Origin: JBCDKH01 sp964388485
GTDB lineage: Bacteria; Planctomycetota; Phycisphaerae; Tepidisphaerales; Tepidisphaeraceae
Reading direction: 5' to 3'
DNA length: 64,000 nt
Assembly: GCA_964388485.1 (NCBI GenBank)
Contig: CAYMAS010000001.1
Span: forward strand, 124,001 to 188,000
In this document: in pieces, positions 36,184 through 44,317 of the stretch
Layout: every line of letters starts with the position of its first letter
Numbering within the stretch: the stretch's first letter is position 1
Translations under genes and position numbers: made by a program
Notes under the pieces: generated by a model
The model's input: only the letters and a program-made list of their open reading frames with translations
Databases searched by the model: none
What the model was told of the DNA's origin: nothing

Positions 36184-37545
36184 ATGTGGATTCGAAGCTG
36201 CGCACTCGCAGGCGTCTTTCTCGCACCTGTCGCCGTTGCTGGACCTCTAGAGATCGAGGTTGACCCGAGTCGGACGGCTCAGGAGATTCAAGGCTGGGGC
36301 GGGAGCAACTCGTGGTTTACGGATGATTACCTCGACTACACGGAGGAGACACGACGCGCTTTCGTCGACTTCCTCTGGGCCGACGACGGCCTCGGCTTGA
36401 ACATTCACCGCGGCCGGGTCATTCGCGTGGGGCCGGATCCGACGACCGGCGGGCCGATCGATTGGAAGCACGAAAAGTTGATCGAGCAGGCGAAGTTCCT
36501 GAAGTACGTGCAGGATCTTCACGATCCGATCATCTTCCTCAGCTCCTGGACGCCGCCGCCGCGGATGAAGACGGTCGACAGCAATCGCGGCGGGAAGCTG
36601 CGACCCGACGCGTACGACGACTTCGCCGATTACCTCGTCGAGTACATCACCGGCATGGAGGAGCGGTTCGGCGTCGAAATTGACGTCCTGTCGCCGCAAA
36701 ACGAGCCGGACGAGGAAAAGCCTTGGAGCTCGTGCGTCTGGACCGGCCAGGAGATGGCAGCCTTTGTCGGCGAACATCTCGGGCCGGCGTTTGAGGAGCA
36801 CGGCATCGAGACGAAGATTCTCGTCGGCGAGTGGACGAGCTGGGACGACGCGTTCCCAAATGCGGTGCTCGAGAACGCCGAAGCGGCGAAGCACGTCGAC
36901 CTCGTCGGTGGGCACCTGTACCACAACTCACACGACAAGCCGAAGGTCTTCGAAGAAGCCGTCGCCGCCGACATTCCGGTGTGGCAGACGGAATTCTATC
37001 TCGGCAACTACCGATTCCCGAAGGGCGAGGCAATCGACGAGCACGAGCGCACGCTGTGGCTCGGCCAGATCATGCACGACTCGCTCGTGCATTCGCAGGT
37101 CAACGCGTACCTCTTTTGGTGGCTTCTGAGCCCGGAGGCCAAGGGTCCACAGGGGCTGCTCAGCTCGCCGATGAATTTTGACGAGCGTGACAAATCACAG
37201 CCTTTGACCGAGTGGGTCGTGACGCCACGAGCGTACGGCTTTGGCCAGTTCAGCCGGTTCGTTCGACCCGGAGCGACCCGCCTGGAGTTGGCGGACGATC
37301 AGCCGGCGGAAGGCGTTTTTGTCTCCGCCTTTCACCACGAGGGCGACGGGCAAATGAGCATCGTGATCGTCAACCGGTCGCAGGCGTCGCACGAGCTGGC
37401 GCTCTCTCTGCCGGCCGGTTTCGATGGTGAACTCGAGGTAGTGCGCACCAGCCGCGACGAGCAGATGGCGACGGTACGCGAGGCGGATGTGACAATTCGC
37501 GCGAAGAGCATCACGACCATTGTCGCGAGGCAGACGGATCGCTAG
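36184..37545 (+). CDS. Glycoside hydrolase family 30-like enzyme
   Basis: The 453-residue protein has a signal peptide (SCALAGVFLAPVAVAG) and a TIM-barrel with the GH30 landmarks: QGWGGSNSWF at the start, LNIHRGRVI, SSWTPPPRMK, LSPQNEPDEE (acid/base Glu174) and VWQTEFYLGN (nucleophile Glu270). A beta-sandwich completes the C-terminus (GATRLELADDQP, then SIVIVNRSQASHELALSL). GH30 retains anomeric configuration and acts on beta-glucans, xylans or glucosylceramide; the exact subfamily is open. It is secreted, for use of plant or algal polysaccharide. Confidence 0.86.
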   Translation: MWIRSCALAGVFLAPVAVAGPLEIEVDPSRTAQEIQGWGGSNSWFTDDYLDYTEETRRAFVDFLWADDGLGLNIHRGRVIRVGPDPTTGGPIDWKHEKLIEQAKFLKYVQDLHDPIIFLSSWTPPPRMKTVDSNRGGKLRPDAYDDFADYLVEYITGMEERFGVEIDVLSPQNEPDEEKPWSSCVWTGQEMAAFVGEHLGPAFEEHGIETKILVGEWTSWDDAFPNAVLENAEAAKHVDLVGGHLYHNSHDKPKVFEEAVAADIPVWQTEFYLGNYRFPKGEAIDEHERTLWLGQIMHDSLVHSQVNAYLFWWLLSPEAKGPQGLLSSPMNFDERDKSQPLTEWVVTPRAYGFGQFSRFVRPGATRLELADDQPAEGVFVSAFHHEGDGQMSIVIVNRSQASHELALSLPAGFDGELEVVRTSRDEQMATVREADVTIRAKSITTIVARQTDR

Positions 37546-37552
37546 GGACGCG

Positions 37553-37653
37553 ACCTTCGTCATGCAGAGCGATCACAGCGAGTCGATGGACCTCATCTGG
37601 GCTGTGTGGCGTTCACCGAACGAGGTCCCTCGGCTTCGCTCGGAAAGACGGAA
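37553..37653. repeat. Inverted repeat, family B copy 2
   Basis: Left arm 37553-37595 (CCTTCGTCATGCAGAGCG...GACCTCAT) and right arm 37618-37653 (GAGGTCCCTCGGCTTCGCTCGGAAAGACGG) repeat the family B element at 13122 with several substitutions. It lies between the convergent GH30 (+) and aspS (-) genes. Confidence 0.75.
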
Positions 37654-37692
37654 GAATTGGTCGAGGAACGAGCAGTGGTGTCGTCCGTCGGC

Positions 37693-37719
37693 GAGCCGCA
37701 GACCGTGGGTCCGCGGCTC
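37693..37719. repeat. Single family C palindrome
   Basis: GAGCCGCAGACC-GTG-GGTCCGCGGCTC is a nearly perfect palindrome, the same core as the pair at 33824. It is placed after the family B copy and 18 bases before the aspS stop, so two different repeats occupy one convergent gap. Confidence 0.7.
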
Positions 37720-37737
37720 ACGGAAGATCAAAGGTCT

Positions 37738-39561
37738 TCAACTCGCCGCGTCGTCCGTGGCTTCGGCGATGCTCTTGACGTGGACCTGCGCCAGCGATTC
37801 GTCGTCCACGGGTGCCGGAGCGTCGAAGAGCAAGTCCGTGCCGCTTTGCGTCTTTGGAAACGCGATGACGTCACGAATGTTGTCCAGACCCAGCAGGGCC
37901 ATGATGACGCGGTCGAGCCCGAGCGCGATGCCGCCATGCGGCGGGGCTCCGAACTTGAGCGCTTCGAGCAGGAAGCCGAAGTTCATTTCCTGCCGCTCCT
38001 CGCTGATGCCGAGGGCGGCGAGGACCTTCTTTTGCACGTCGTAGCGGTGGATTCGGATCGAGCCGCCGCCAAGCTCGGAGCCGTTGACGACGAGGTCGTA
38101 GCCGACGCTCTTGATCTTGAGCAGCGTCTGCTTGTCGTCGCTGGAGAGCTTTTCGATGTCGGCCTCGTCGGCCAGGGCAGTGAACGGGTGGTGCGTGTAG
38201 GTCAGCTTGCCGCTCTTCTCGTCTTCGTCAAAGGCGGGGAAGTCGACGACCCAGACCCAGGCGAACTTCGTCTTGGGCTCGATCCCACGATCTTCGGCCA
38301 TTTTCAATCGAAGCTCGCCGAGGACCTTGTGCACGATCCGCGGCCGGTCCGCCGCGAAGCAGAGCAGGTCACCGTCCTTCGCACCCGTCCGCTCCAACAG
38401 GTCGGCCGTGACCGGCTCGAGGAACTTGGCGACACCCGTGTCGAGCTTGCCGTCCCCACCACCGACCACCTTCGTCACGGCCAAGCCCTTCGCCCCATAG
38501 CCCTTGGACCACTCGGCCAGTGCGTCGGTCTCCTTGCGCGTCATCGCCGCACCGCCGTCAACGACGATGCACTTGACCATCGCCGCGGCGTTGAAGACCT
38601 TGAAATCCGTCCTTTGCCCGATGTCTGTCACATCGAACAGCGGCATGTCGAACCGCAGGTCCGGCCGGTCGCTGCCGTACTTGTTCATTGCCTCGTCATA
38701 CGACATGTGCGGAATCTCGTCGGGCAACGACTCGCCGATCGTCTCCTGCCACACGGCCCGCACGACCTCCTCAGTCACCGCCAGGACGTCTTCCTGCGTG
38801 ACGAACGACATCTCCAAATCGAGCTGCGTGAACTCCGCCTGACGGTCGGCGCGAGGGTCTTCGTCGCGGAAGCAGCGGGCGATCTGCATGTACTTGTCGC
38901 AGCCGCCGACCATCAGCATCTGCTTGAAAATCTGCGGACTCTGCGGCAACGCGTAGAAGCTGCCCGGCACCAGTCGCGACGGCACAAGGAAGTCGCGGGC
39001 ACCCTCCGGCGTCGCCCGCGTCAGGTTCGGCGTCTCGACTTCGAGAAAGCCGTGCTCGTCGAGCACGCGGCGAATGGTCTGCATCGCCTTGGAGCGGACG
39101 CGAAGGATCTGTTGCATCTTGGGCCGGCGAAGGTCGAGATAGCGACTCTCCAGGCGACGCTCTTCATTCACCTTCTCGTCGCCGATCTGAAACGGCGGCG
39201 TGGGCGATTCGCTGTAGATCGTCAAGCCGCTGGCCATGATCTCGATCTCGCCCGTCGCGAGCTTTTCGTTCTTCTTGTCTTCGTCCGCCTTGCCGGCTCG
39301 CTTGACGACCTTGCCCTCGACGCCGATGCACCACTCGCCGCGAAGTTTGCGTGCCTGCTCCAACACATCGCCGCCGCACAGGTCGGGGTCGAAGGTGACT
39401 TGCGTGATGCCTTCGCGGTCGCGTAGATCAATGAAGACAAGGTTGCCGTGATCGCGATAGTTGCCGACCCAACCGGCGAGCTTGACGGTCGAGCCGGCAT
39501 CGCTGCCGCGAAGCTGGCCGCAGGTGTGGGAGCGGAAGGAGGGCGAAAGGGTCGCGGGCAT
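37738..39561 (-). CDS. aspS: Aspartyl-tRNA synthetase, bacterial type
   Basis: The 607-residue enzyme has the N-terminal OB-fold (LAGWVGNYRDHGNLVFIDLRD), class II motif 1 (KAMQTIRRVLDEHGFLEVETP), motif 2 (RCFRDEDPRADRQAEFTQLDLE) and motif 3 (GGIALGLDRVIMALLG), with the bacterial GAD insertion between them. It charges tRNA-Asp. Discrimination between discriminating and Asp/Asn types is not visible. ATG at 39561 is preferred; an upstream frame extends 48 codons without homology. It diverges from PEP-CTERM gene 4. Confidence 0.97.
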   Translation of the reverse strand: MPATLSPSFRSHTCGQLRGSDAGSTVKLAGWVGNYRDHGNLVFIDLRDREGITQVTFDPDLCGGDVLEQARKLRGEWCIGVEGKVVKRAGKADEDKKNEKLATGEIEIMASGLTIYSESPTPPFQIGDEKVNEERRLESRYLDLRRPKMQQILRVRSKAMQTIRRVLDEHGFLEVETPNLTRATPEGARDFLVPSRLVPGSFYALPQSPQIFKQMLMVGGCDKYMQIARCFRDEDPRADRQAEFTQLDLEMSFVTQEDVLAVTEEVVRAVWQETIGESLPDEIPHMSYDEAMNKYGSDRPDLRFDMPLFDVTDIGQRTDFKVFNAAAMVKCIVVDGGAAMTRKETDALAEWSKGYGAKGLAVTKVVGGGDGKLDTGVAKFLEPVTADLLERTGAKDGDLLCFAADRPRIVHKVLGELRLKMAEDRGIEPKTKFAWVWVVDFPAFDEDEKSGKLTYTHHPFTALADEADIEKLSSDDKQTLLKIKSVGYDLVVNGSELGGGSIRIHRYDVQKKVLAALGISEERQEMNFGFLLEALKFGAPPHGGIALGLDRVIMALLGLDNIRDVIAFPKTQSGTDLLFDAPAPVDDESLAQVHVKSIAEATDDAAS

Positions 39562-39609
39562 TGGGCAGCCACAGTAGACGGTCGATGTGACGAAAATCTG
39601 CAGAACCTC

Positions 39610-39637
39610 TTGCGGTGCATTGACAACCTGCCATACT
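39610..39637 (+). promoter_or_regulatory. Possible sigma70-like promoter of PEP-CTERM gene 4
   Basis: TTGCGG at 39610-39615 and CATACT at 39632-39637 are separated by 16 bases, a plausible -35/-10 pair 55 bases upstream of the ATG at 39693. The ribosome site GGAGAG follows at about 39680. A TTGACA at 39620 lies too close to CATACT to serve as its -35. Confidence 0.35.
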
Positions 39638-39692
39638 GCCGGCCCAGCCGCACGGCCTGACCAGCCGCGTCTCACACCCTGGAGAGATTCAC

Positions 39693-40214
39693 ATGAAGAT
39701 TGCACCCTTCGCCGCTCTTGCGGCCTTCGCCGTTGCGCCCGCCGCCTTCGGCCAAGTCATCCTCAGCGACAGCGCCAGCATCACCGAGGACGGTCAAACG
39801 TTCGTCTTCGACTTCGGCGGCGTTGCCCTCAGCGATGGCTCCGACGGCACGCTCGTCGTCGAGGCCCTGGGCGACTTCAGCGCCACGCCGCCCAGCAGCG
39901 AGGTGCTCGACATCGACATCGACGGCATCTTCACCGACTTCGCCTTCGACCCGAGCCGCGGGGCCGTCATCGGCAGCGATTTGTTCCAGAACGCCGCCAC
40001 ACAGACGTTCACCGTCAGCGGCTCCGACCTCGTGGCCATCACGAGCGACGGCATGGTGACGATCACCCTCGACGCCGCCGGCTCCGTCGGCTTCTTCGCC
40101 GACCAGCCGGAGGACTTCGTCATGGCGACGCTGACCTTCTCGGCCATCCCCGAGCCGGCGTCCGCGGGCATACTCGGCCTCGCGGGCTTGACGCTCCTGC
40201 GTCGCCGTCGCTAG
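39693..40214 (+). CDS. PEP-CTERM exported protein 4
   Basis: The 173-residue protein has a signal peptide (APFAALAAFAVAPAAFG), a compact beta-rich body (SITEDGQTFVFDFGGVALSD) and the tag AIPEPASAGILGLAGLTLLRRRR. A ribosome site GGAGAG lies 6-8 bases before the ATG, similar to that of PEP-CTERM gene 1. Its TAG stop is the first base block of the palindromic element at 40211, so the element contributes the stop codon. Confidence 0.87.
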   Translation: MKIAPFAALAAFAVAPAAFGQVILSDSASITEDGQTFVFDFGGVALSDGSDGTLVVEALGDFSATPPSSEVLDIDIDGIFTDFAFDPSRGAVIGSDLFQNAATQTFTVSGSDLVAITSDGMVTITLDAAGSVGFFADQPEDFVMATLTFSAIPEPASAGILGLAGLTLLRRRR

Positions 40215-40336
40215 GAGCTGTTCGAGAACCGAGCCCGGGATAGGGTGGGCTTCAGCCCGCCGTCGGGTCGTACGCGTTTCACGCGAACCGGATGGTGGGC
40301 TGAAGCCCACCCTACGTGTTCTCAAACGACCCCTAG
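40211..40336. repeat. 126-base palindromic element, family A copy 3, between convergent stops
   Basis: Inner units at 40241-40264 and 40291-40315 are inverted GGTGGGCTTCAGCCC/GGGCTGAAGCCCACC palindromes. Outer arms also match: CTAGGAGCTGTTCGAGAAC at 40211 and GTTCTCAAACGACCCCTAG at 40318-40336. The TAG stops of PEP-CTERM gene 4 (+) and the aminotransferase (-) are at the two ends of the element inside CTAG. It is the longest family A copy and a likely bidirectional terminator. Confidence 0.85.
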
Positions 40337-41667
40337 TTGAACTTGCGGAAGACCGGCTTCACACACCTGCCGACAAGGTAAGGCTCGATGCCGTTTTCCA
40401 GTGCCCGCCGATACATCGGCAACACGTCGGCGACGAGGTCGATAGTTCGATCGATCACCTCGTCGTCGTGTGCTGCGCTGACCACAAGATTTGGCGCGAT
40501 CAGGCCCCGCTTAACTGTCTCCTGCAGGAAGAGCGTGCGAAACTCCTGGCTGCGGTGGCCGTGCTGGTCCTTCGTGGCGAAAACGAGATTCGCCGGGTGG
40601 CCGACGGTGTGGAAGTGGTCGAACACGCCCTCGCTGCGGGCGGCGTCGTCGATGCCGGCGGCGAGTCGGTGGCCGGCGGCGGCGAGGCGGGCGGGCACGT
40701 CTTCGTCCCGGCAGATCCGCATCGTCTCCATGCCCGCCGCCAGGCAGTGCGTCTCGCCGCCGTGCGTCAGGCTCAGGAGAAAGACACGTTCCTCGTCCGT
40801 CGTCAGGCCGCCGCGGTCCATGAACTCGCGCTTGCCCGCCAGAGCCGAAACGCTGAAGCCGTTGGCCATGCCTTTGCCCCAGGTCGTCAGGTCCGCGTCC
40901 AGATCGTGCAACCCGTGGCCGCCGTCGACGGCCAGCCGGAAGCCGGCGATGGTCTCGTCCACAATCAGCAGGCAGCCGTGCCGATCGCACAGCCGGCGGA
41001 CGCCCTGCAAAAAACCGGGTGCCGGCGTCTCGTCACGCTCCGCTTCGAGCATCACGCACGCGATGTCGTGGCCGCGGGTGTTCAGGAGCGTCTCGAGCGC
41101 ACCGAGGTCGTTAAAGGGGAAACCGACCGTCAGGTCCGCCTGCTCCGCCGGCACGCCCGCGTCCATGTCGACGGTGCCGATGAACCAGTCGTCGACGCTG
41201 AAGAACGGCTGCGACGAGCAGACGGCGACGAGCTTTGTGTCCGTAATCGCCCGGGCCAGCTTGATCGCCGCGGTCGTCGCGTCGCTGCCGTTCTTGGCGA
41301 ATTTGACCATCTGAGCCGACGGCACGCAGTCGAGGAACATTTCCGCCGCCTGCAGCTCGATTGCTGCGGGGCGGGCGAAGTTGGTGCCTTGCCACAACGC
41401 GTCCTGGGCCGCCTGGCACACCCGCGGCTCGGCGTGGCCGAGCGTGATGCTGCGAACGCCCGCGCCGTATTCGATGTACTCGTTGCCGTCGAGATCCCAG
41501 ACGCGGCAACCCTCGCCGCGGGCGATGACGGGGGCAAAGCCGAGGGCGTACTGGTCATCGCCCTTTGCGTAGGTGTGGGCGGCGCCGGGGATCACCTGGT
41601 GGGCCAGCTGCTGGTGCCGAATGCTCCGCGACATCGACCGGGCGGCGGGGCGGATTGGCGGGTCCAT
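40333..41667 (-). CDS. Class III PLP aminotransferase, glutamate-1-semialdehyde mutase-like
   Basis: The 444-residue protein has the fold-type I class III features: GNEYIEYGAGVRSITLGHA, VKFAKNGSDATTAAIKLAR, LIVDETIAGFRL (Asp that pairs with PLP N1) and TTWGKGMANGFSVSAL, whose Lys is the Schiff-base lysine. It resembles HemL, but HemL reads GGGLP after the lysine (here MANGF). It is therefore probably an amino-sugar or secondary-metabolite transaminase or a HemL paralogue. The start is uncertain: ATG at 41667, 41679 or 41634. Confidence 0.83.
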   Translation of the reverse strand: MDPPIRPAARSMSRSIRHQQLAHQVIPGAAHTYAKGDDQYALGFAPVIARGEGCRVWDLDGNEYIEYGAGVRSITLGHAEPRVCQAAQDALWQGTNFARPAAIELQAAEMFLDCVPSAQMVKFAKNGSDATTAAIKLARAITDTKLVAVCSSQPFFSVDDWFIGTVDMDAGVPAEQADLTVGFPFNDLGALETLLNTRGHDIACVMLEAERDETPAPGFLQGVRRLCDRHGCLLIVDETIAGFRLAVDGGHGLHDLDADLTTWGKGMANGFSVSALAGKREFMDRGGLTTDEERVFLLSLTHGGETHCLAAGMETMRICRDEDVPARLAAAGHRLAAGIDDAARSEGVFDHFHTVGHPANLVFATKDQHGHRSQEFRTLFLQETVKRGLIAPNLVVSAAHDDEVIDRTIDLVADVLPMYRRALENGIEPYLVGRCVKPVFRKFN

Positions 41668-41850
41668 GACGGCGTGCATGGTCCGTGGATCGACCCGCAG
41701 GGGCAACGACTTGTGCAGTCGCCCGCCGTCGCTGGTGGCATTGCGGGGCAACGGCCGATAATCTTCGTGTAGCACGAGCCTGGCCCTCGTCCGCGGCATG
41801 GATGCCCGGTCGCCACCTCGTCTCCTCGACAGACACGGAGGTCTGCAGCC

Positions 41851-42876
41851 TTGTCCGACGTCCTCGACCAGTCCGAGATCGATGCCCTGCTCAACGCCGT
41901 CGACGGCGGCGGCATGGATCTGTCCGCCGACGAATCCTCCGGCAGCGACGAAATCGACGTCCAGACCTACGACTTCAAGCGGCCCGAACGCGTCGGTAAG
42001 GAACAAGCCCGAGCGCTGGAAACCCTCCACGACGTTTTCGCCCGCAACTTCGGGGCGGCCCTCAGCGGCTATCTGCGGACCATCGTCGAAGTCAGCGTCA
42101 GCCACATCGAGCAGCTCAGCTACAGCGAGTTCATCCACTCGCTGCCGAACCCGACGTGCTTCAACCTGATCGGCTCCGAAGAACTCGACGGCAAGCTCTG
42201 CCTCGAGATCAGCCCGCTCATTGTCTACCCGATCATCGACCGCCTGCTCGGCGGCAGCAACGCGGACCTCTTCATCCCGCAGCGGCCGCTGACGCAGATC
42301 GAGCAGCGGCTGATTTCGCGTGTCACGGATCGGGCGACACACCACCTGGGCGACGCGTGGAGTCAGATCATCGCGGCGACGTTCAAGGTCGTCGACTTCG
42401 AGAGCAACCCGCAGCTCGTGCAAATCGTGCCGCCCAACGAAACGGTCGTGGTCGTCGGCTTCGAGCTGAAGATGGGCCACCGCGCCGGCACGATGTCGCT
42501 GTGCATTCCGTATCAGGCGATGGAACCGATCATGAGCCGGGTCAGCCAGCAGAGCTGGTTCAACTACGAAAAGCGGCAGGGCCCGGGCGATGAAGGCGAG
42601 GCCAAGCTTCGCGACGGACTCGCTGCCGCAACCGTCGACGTTCGCGCGACGCTGGCTAGGACGAAAATCACGATGCGCGAACTCGTCAGCCTGCGACCCG
42701 GCGACATCCTGACCACCGAAAAGCCGGTGACGGGCGAGGCGACCGTCTCCATCGAAGGTAAAAACAAGTTCACCGGCAAGCTCGGCCAGTTCCGCGGCAA
42801 CCGCTCGATTCGCCTGACCCGCGTCATCCACCGACACCACGACGAACCCGCCGCACTTGCCGAGGCGGCGGCGTAA
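41851..42876 (+). CDS. fliM: Flagellar motor switch protein FliM
   Basis: The 341-residue protein starts at TTG behind a good GGAGG ribosome site. The N-terminal CheY-P-binding segment VLDQSEIDALLNAV is conserved. The middle CheC-like domain carries TYDFKRPERVGKEQARAL and LNPTCF-like SLPNPTCFNL, and the C-terminal SpoA domain shows LRPGDILTTEKPVTGEATVSIEG...KLGQFRGN. FliM couples chemotaxis to rotor direction. No other flagellar gene is in the window, whereas fliM is normally beside fliN, fliL or fliO. Confidence 0.95.
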   Translation: MSDVLDQSEIDALLNAVDGGGMDLSADESSGSDEIDVQTYDFKRPERVGKEQARALETLHDVFARNFGAALSGYLRTIVEVSVSHIEQLSYSEFIHSLPNPTCFNLIGSEELDGKLCLEISPLIVYPIIDRLLGGSNADLFIPQRPLTQIEQRLISRVTDRATHHLGDAWSQIIAATFKVVDFESNPQLVQIVPPNETVVVVGFELKMGHRAGTMSLCIPYQAMEPIMSRVSQQSWFNYEKRQGPGDEGEAKLRDGLAAATVDVRATLARTKITMRELVSLRPGDILTTEKPVTGEATVSIEGKNKFTGKLGQFRGNRSIRLTRVIHRHHDEPAALAEAAA

Positions 42877-42964
42877 GACTGTGCCGAGGCGTCGGCGTAG
42901 GACTGCATCACCTCCGTCATCCGGCTTCAATCCTCTGCTTCCCGGTCCCAGCAGCACGACGAAA

Positions 42965-42991
42965 CGAGCCCCGCGGAAGCCGCGGGGCTCG
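42965..42991. terminator. Perfect 12-bp hairpin near tRNA-Arg
   Basis: CGAGCCCCGCGG-AAG-CCGCGGGGCTCG is a perfect stem with a 3-base loop. It lies 9 bases downstream of tRNA-Arg on the minus strand, followed there by TTTCGTCG, so it most likely ends tRNA transcription. It would also stop any read-through from fliM on the other strand. Confidence 0.78.
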
Positions 42992-43000
42992 TTCACTTCA

Positions 43001-43074
<74 letters not shown>

Positions 43075-43159
43075 GTCGTCCGCCCCTAGCGGCGGGTCAG
43101 CAGTATTGGCATCACCCGCCGCCGGGTCAACGATTGGCGTCGAAGGTCGCGGCCACCCG

Positions 43160-44317
43160 TCACAAGTCCCGGCGAGCAAACAGAAAGGCGGCGAGACTCA
43201 CGAGCACGGCCTCGAACAGGAGGCTCGTGCCAAGGGACCACCAGAGCGACCGACTCTTGTAAGCCTCTTCCGCCCGAAGCTGGCCCAGGCGGAACGCCTC
43301 GACACGCACCAGCTCTTCGTCCACGTCCGTCCCGCGACGTTCGGCCCGACGCTCGGCCCGCTGGCGACTCTCCTCGAAGTCGCTGCCGAAGACCTCTAGA
43401 TCGGCGGCGGAGACGAGCTTGTTGTTGAGCACCTGCAGCGTCTCGCCCGTCTTGGGCAGCGGGGCTTTGACCCACATGACGATGCGATGTGCCCGGGCCC
43501 AGGTGCGGTAGCTGCCTTCGGCATCGGCGACCGCCCGTTCCAGCGGCTCGCGGTCGGCTTCGATCGCGTCCTGCATGACCTGGCCGGCGGTCGAGAACTT
43601 CTCTGCCTGTTCGCGATTGAAGGCGAGAGACTCCTCCCGCATCTCCACCATCACGGCTGCCTGCTCGCGTTGCTGTAGCAGCGCCTGGTCCGTCACGTTG
43701 ATCGCCCAGCAGAGGAACCAGACGAGCAGTGTCAACAGGATGCTGGCGATGCTGCTGCCGGTTATGAGACCGACAAGGCTGCTGATGCTGTAGAGCAGGC
43801 TGAAGAAGATCGTCACCATCGGCACCGTCCAGAACAGGCCCGGCAGCCAGACGCCGCCGCGGAGGCGGATGACGATGATGCTCGCCAACGCGAAGCAGAA
43901 CGCCTGCGCCGCAACGAAGAGCAGGCCGGTGGCGTAGCGGGTCAGGAACAGCCGCACCCGACCCAGCGGCCGCGACAGGTAGAGGTCCGCACTGCCGTCG
44001 GCGACGAGCGACGGCACGAGGTCGGCCGTACTGATGAGCGCCAGGATGTTCGCCGCCCAAGCGAGCCACACCGCAACGCCGAACGTGAGAAACAGGATCT
44101 TGTAGAACGCCTCGGCCGAGATGAGGCTTGTGTTGAAGTTGTCCAGCGGCAAGTCGCCGTAGAAGAGCAGGTTCAGGCCGTTCTCGTCGATGCCCACGAC
44201 GCCGAATATGGCAGCCACGAGTAGCGACAGGCCCAATGCGACCCAGAAAAGCTTGGCTGCCCGGAGCCTGCGGATGGCGTCTACAAGCAACGCATAGGTT
44301 TGGCGAACGGCGATCAT
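43160..44317 (-). CDS. ABC-2 type transporter permease with coiled-coil loop
   Basis: The 385-residue protein has about five N-terminal helices (AKLFWVALGLSLLVAAIFGVV, LFLTFGVAVWLAWAANILALI, and on to ILLTLLVWFLCWAINV). An approximately 130-residue soluble segment rich in charged helix (QQREQAAVMVEMREESLAFN, FEESRQRAERRAERRG) follows, then a last helix with the terminal LLFEAVLVSLAAFLFARRDL. The soluble loop before the last helix is unusual for an ABC-2 permease. The start overlaps the ATPase stop by 4 nt, so the two are coupled. Substrate unknown. Confidence 0.82.
   Translation of the reverse strand: MIAVRQTYALLVDAIRRLRAAKLFWVALGLSLLVAAIFGVVGIDENGLNLLFYGDLPLDNFNTSLISAEAFYKILFLTFGVAVWLAWAANILALISTADLVPSLVADGSADLYLSRPLGRVRLFLTRYATGLLFVAAQAFCFALASIIVIRLRGGVWLPGLFWTVPMVTIFFSLLYSISSLVGLITGSSIASILLTLLVWFLCWAINVTDQALLQQREQAAVMVEMREESLAFNREQAEKFSTAGQVMQDAIEADREPLERAVADAEGSYRTWARAHRIVMWVKAPLPKTGETLQVLNNKLVSAADLEVFGSDFEESRQRAERRAERRGTDVDEELVRVEAFRLGQLRAEEAYKSRSLWWSLGTSLLFEAVLVSLAAFLFARRDL

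Noticed and set aside
37606..39426. 606-codon open frame antisense to aspS
   Set aside because: AspS motifs 1-3 are intact on the minus strand; no domain in the antisense.
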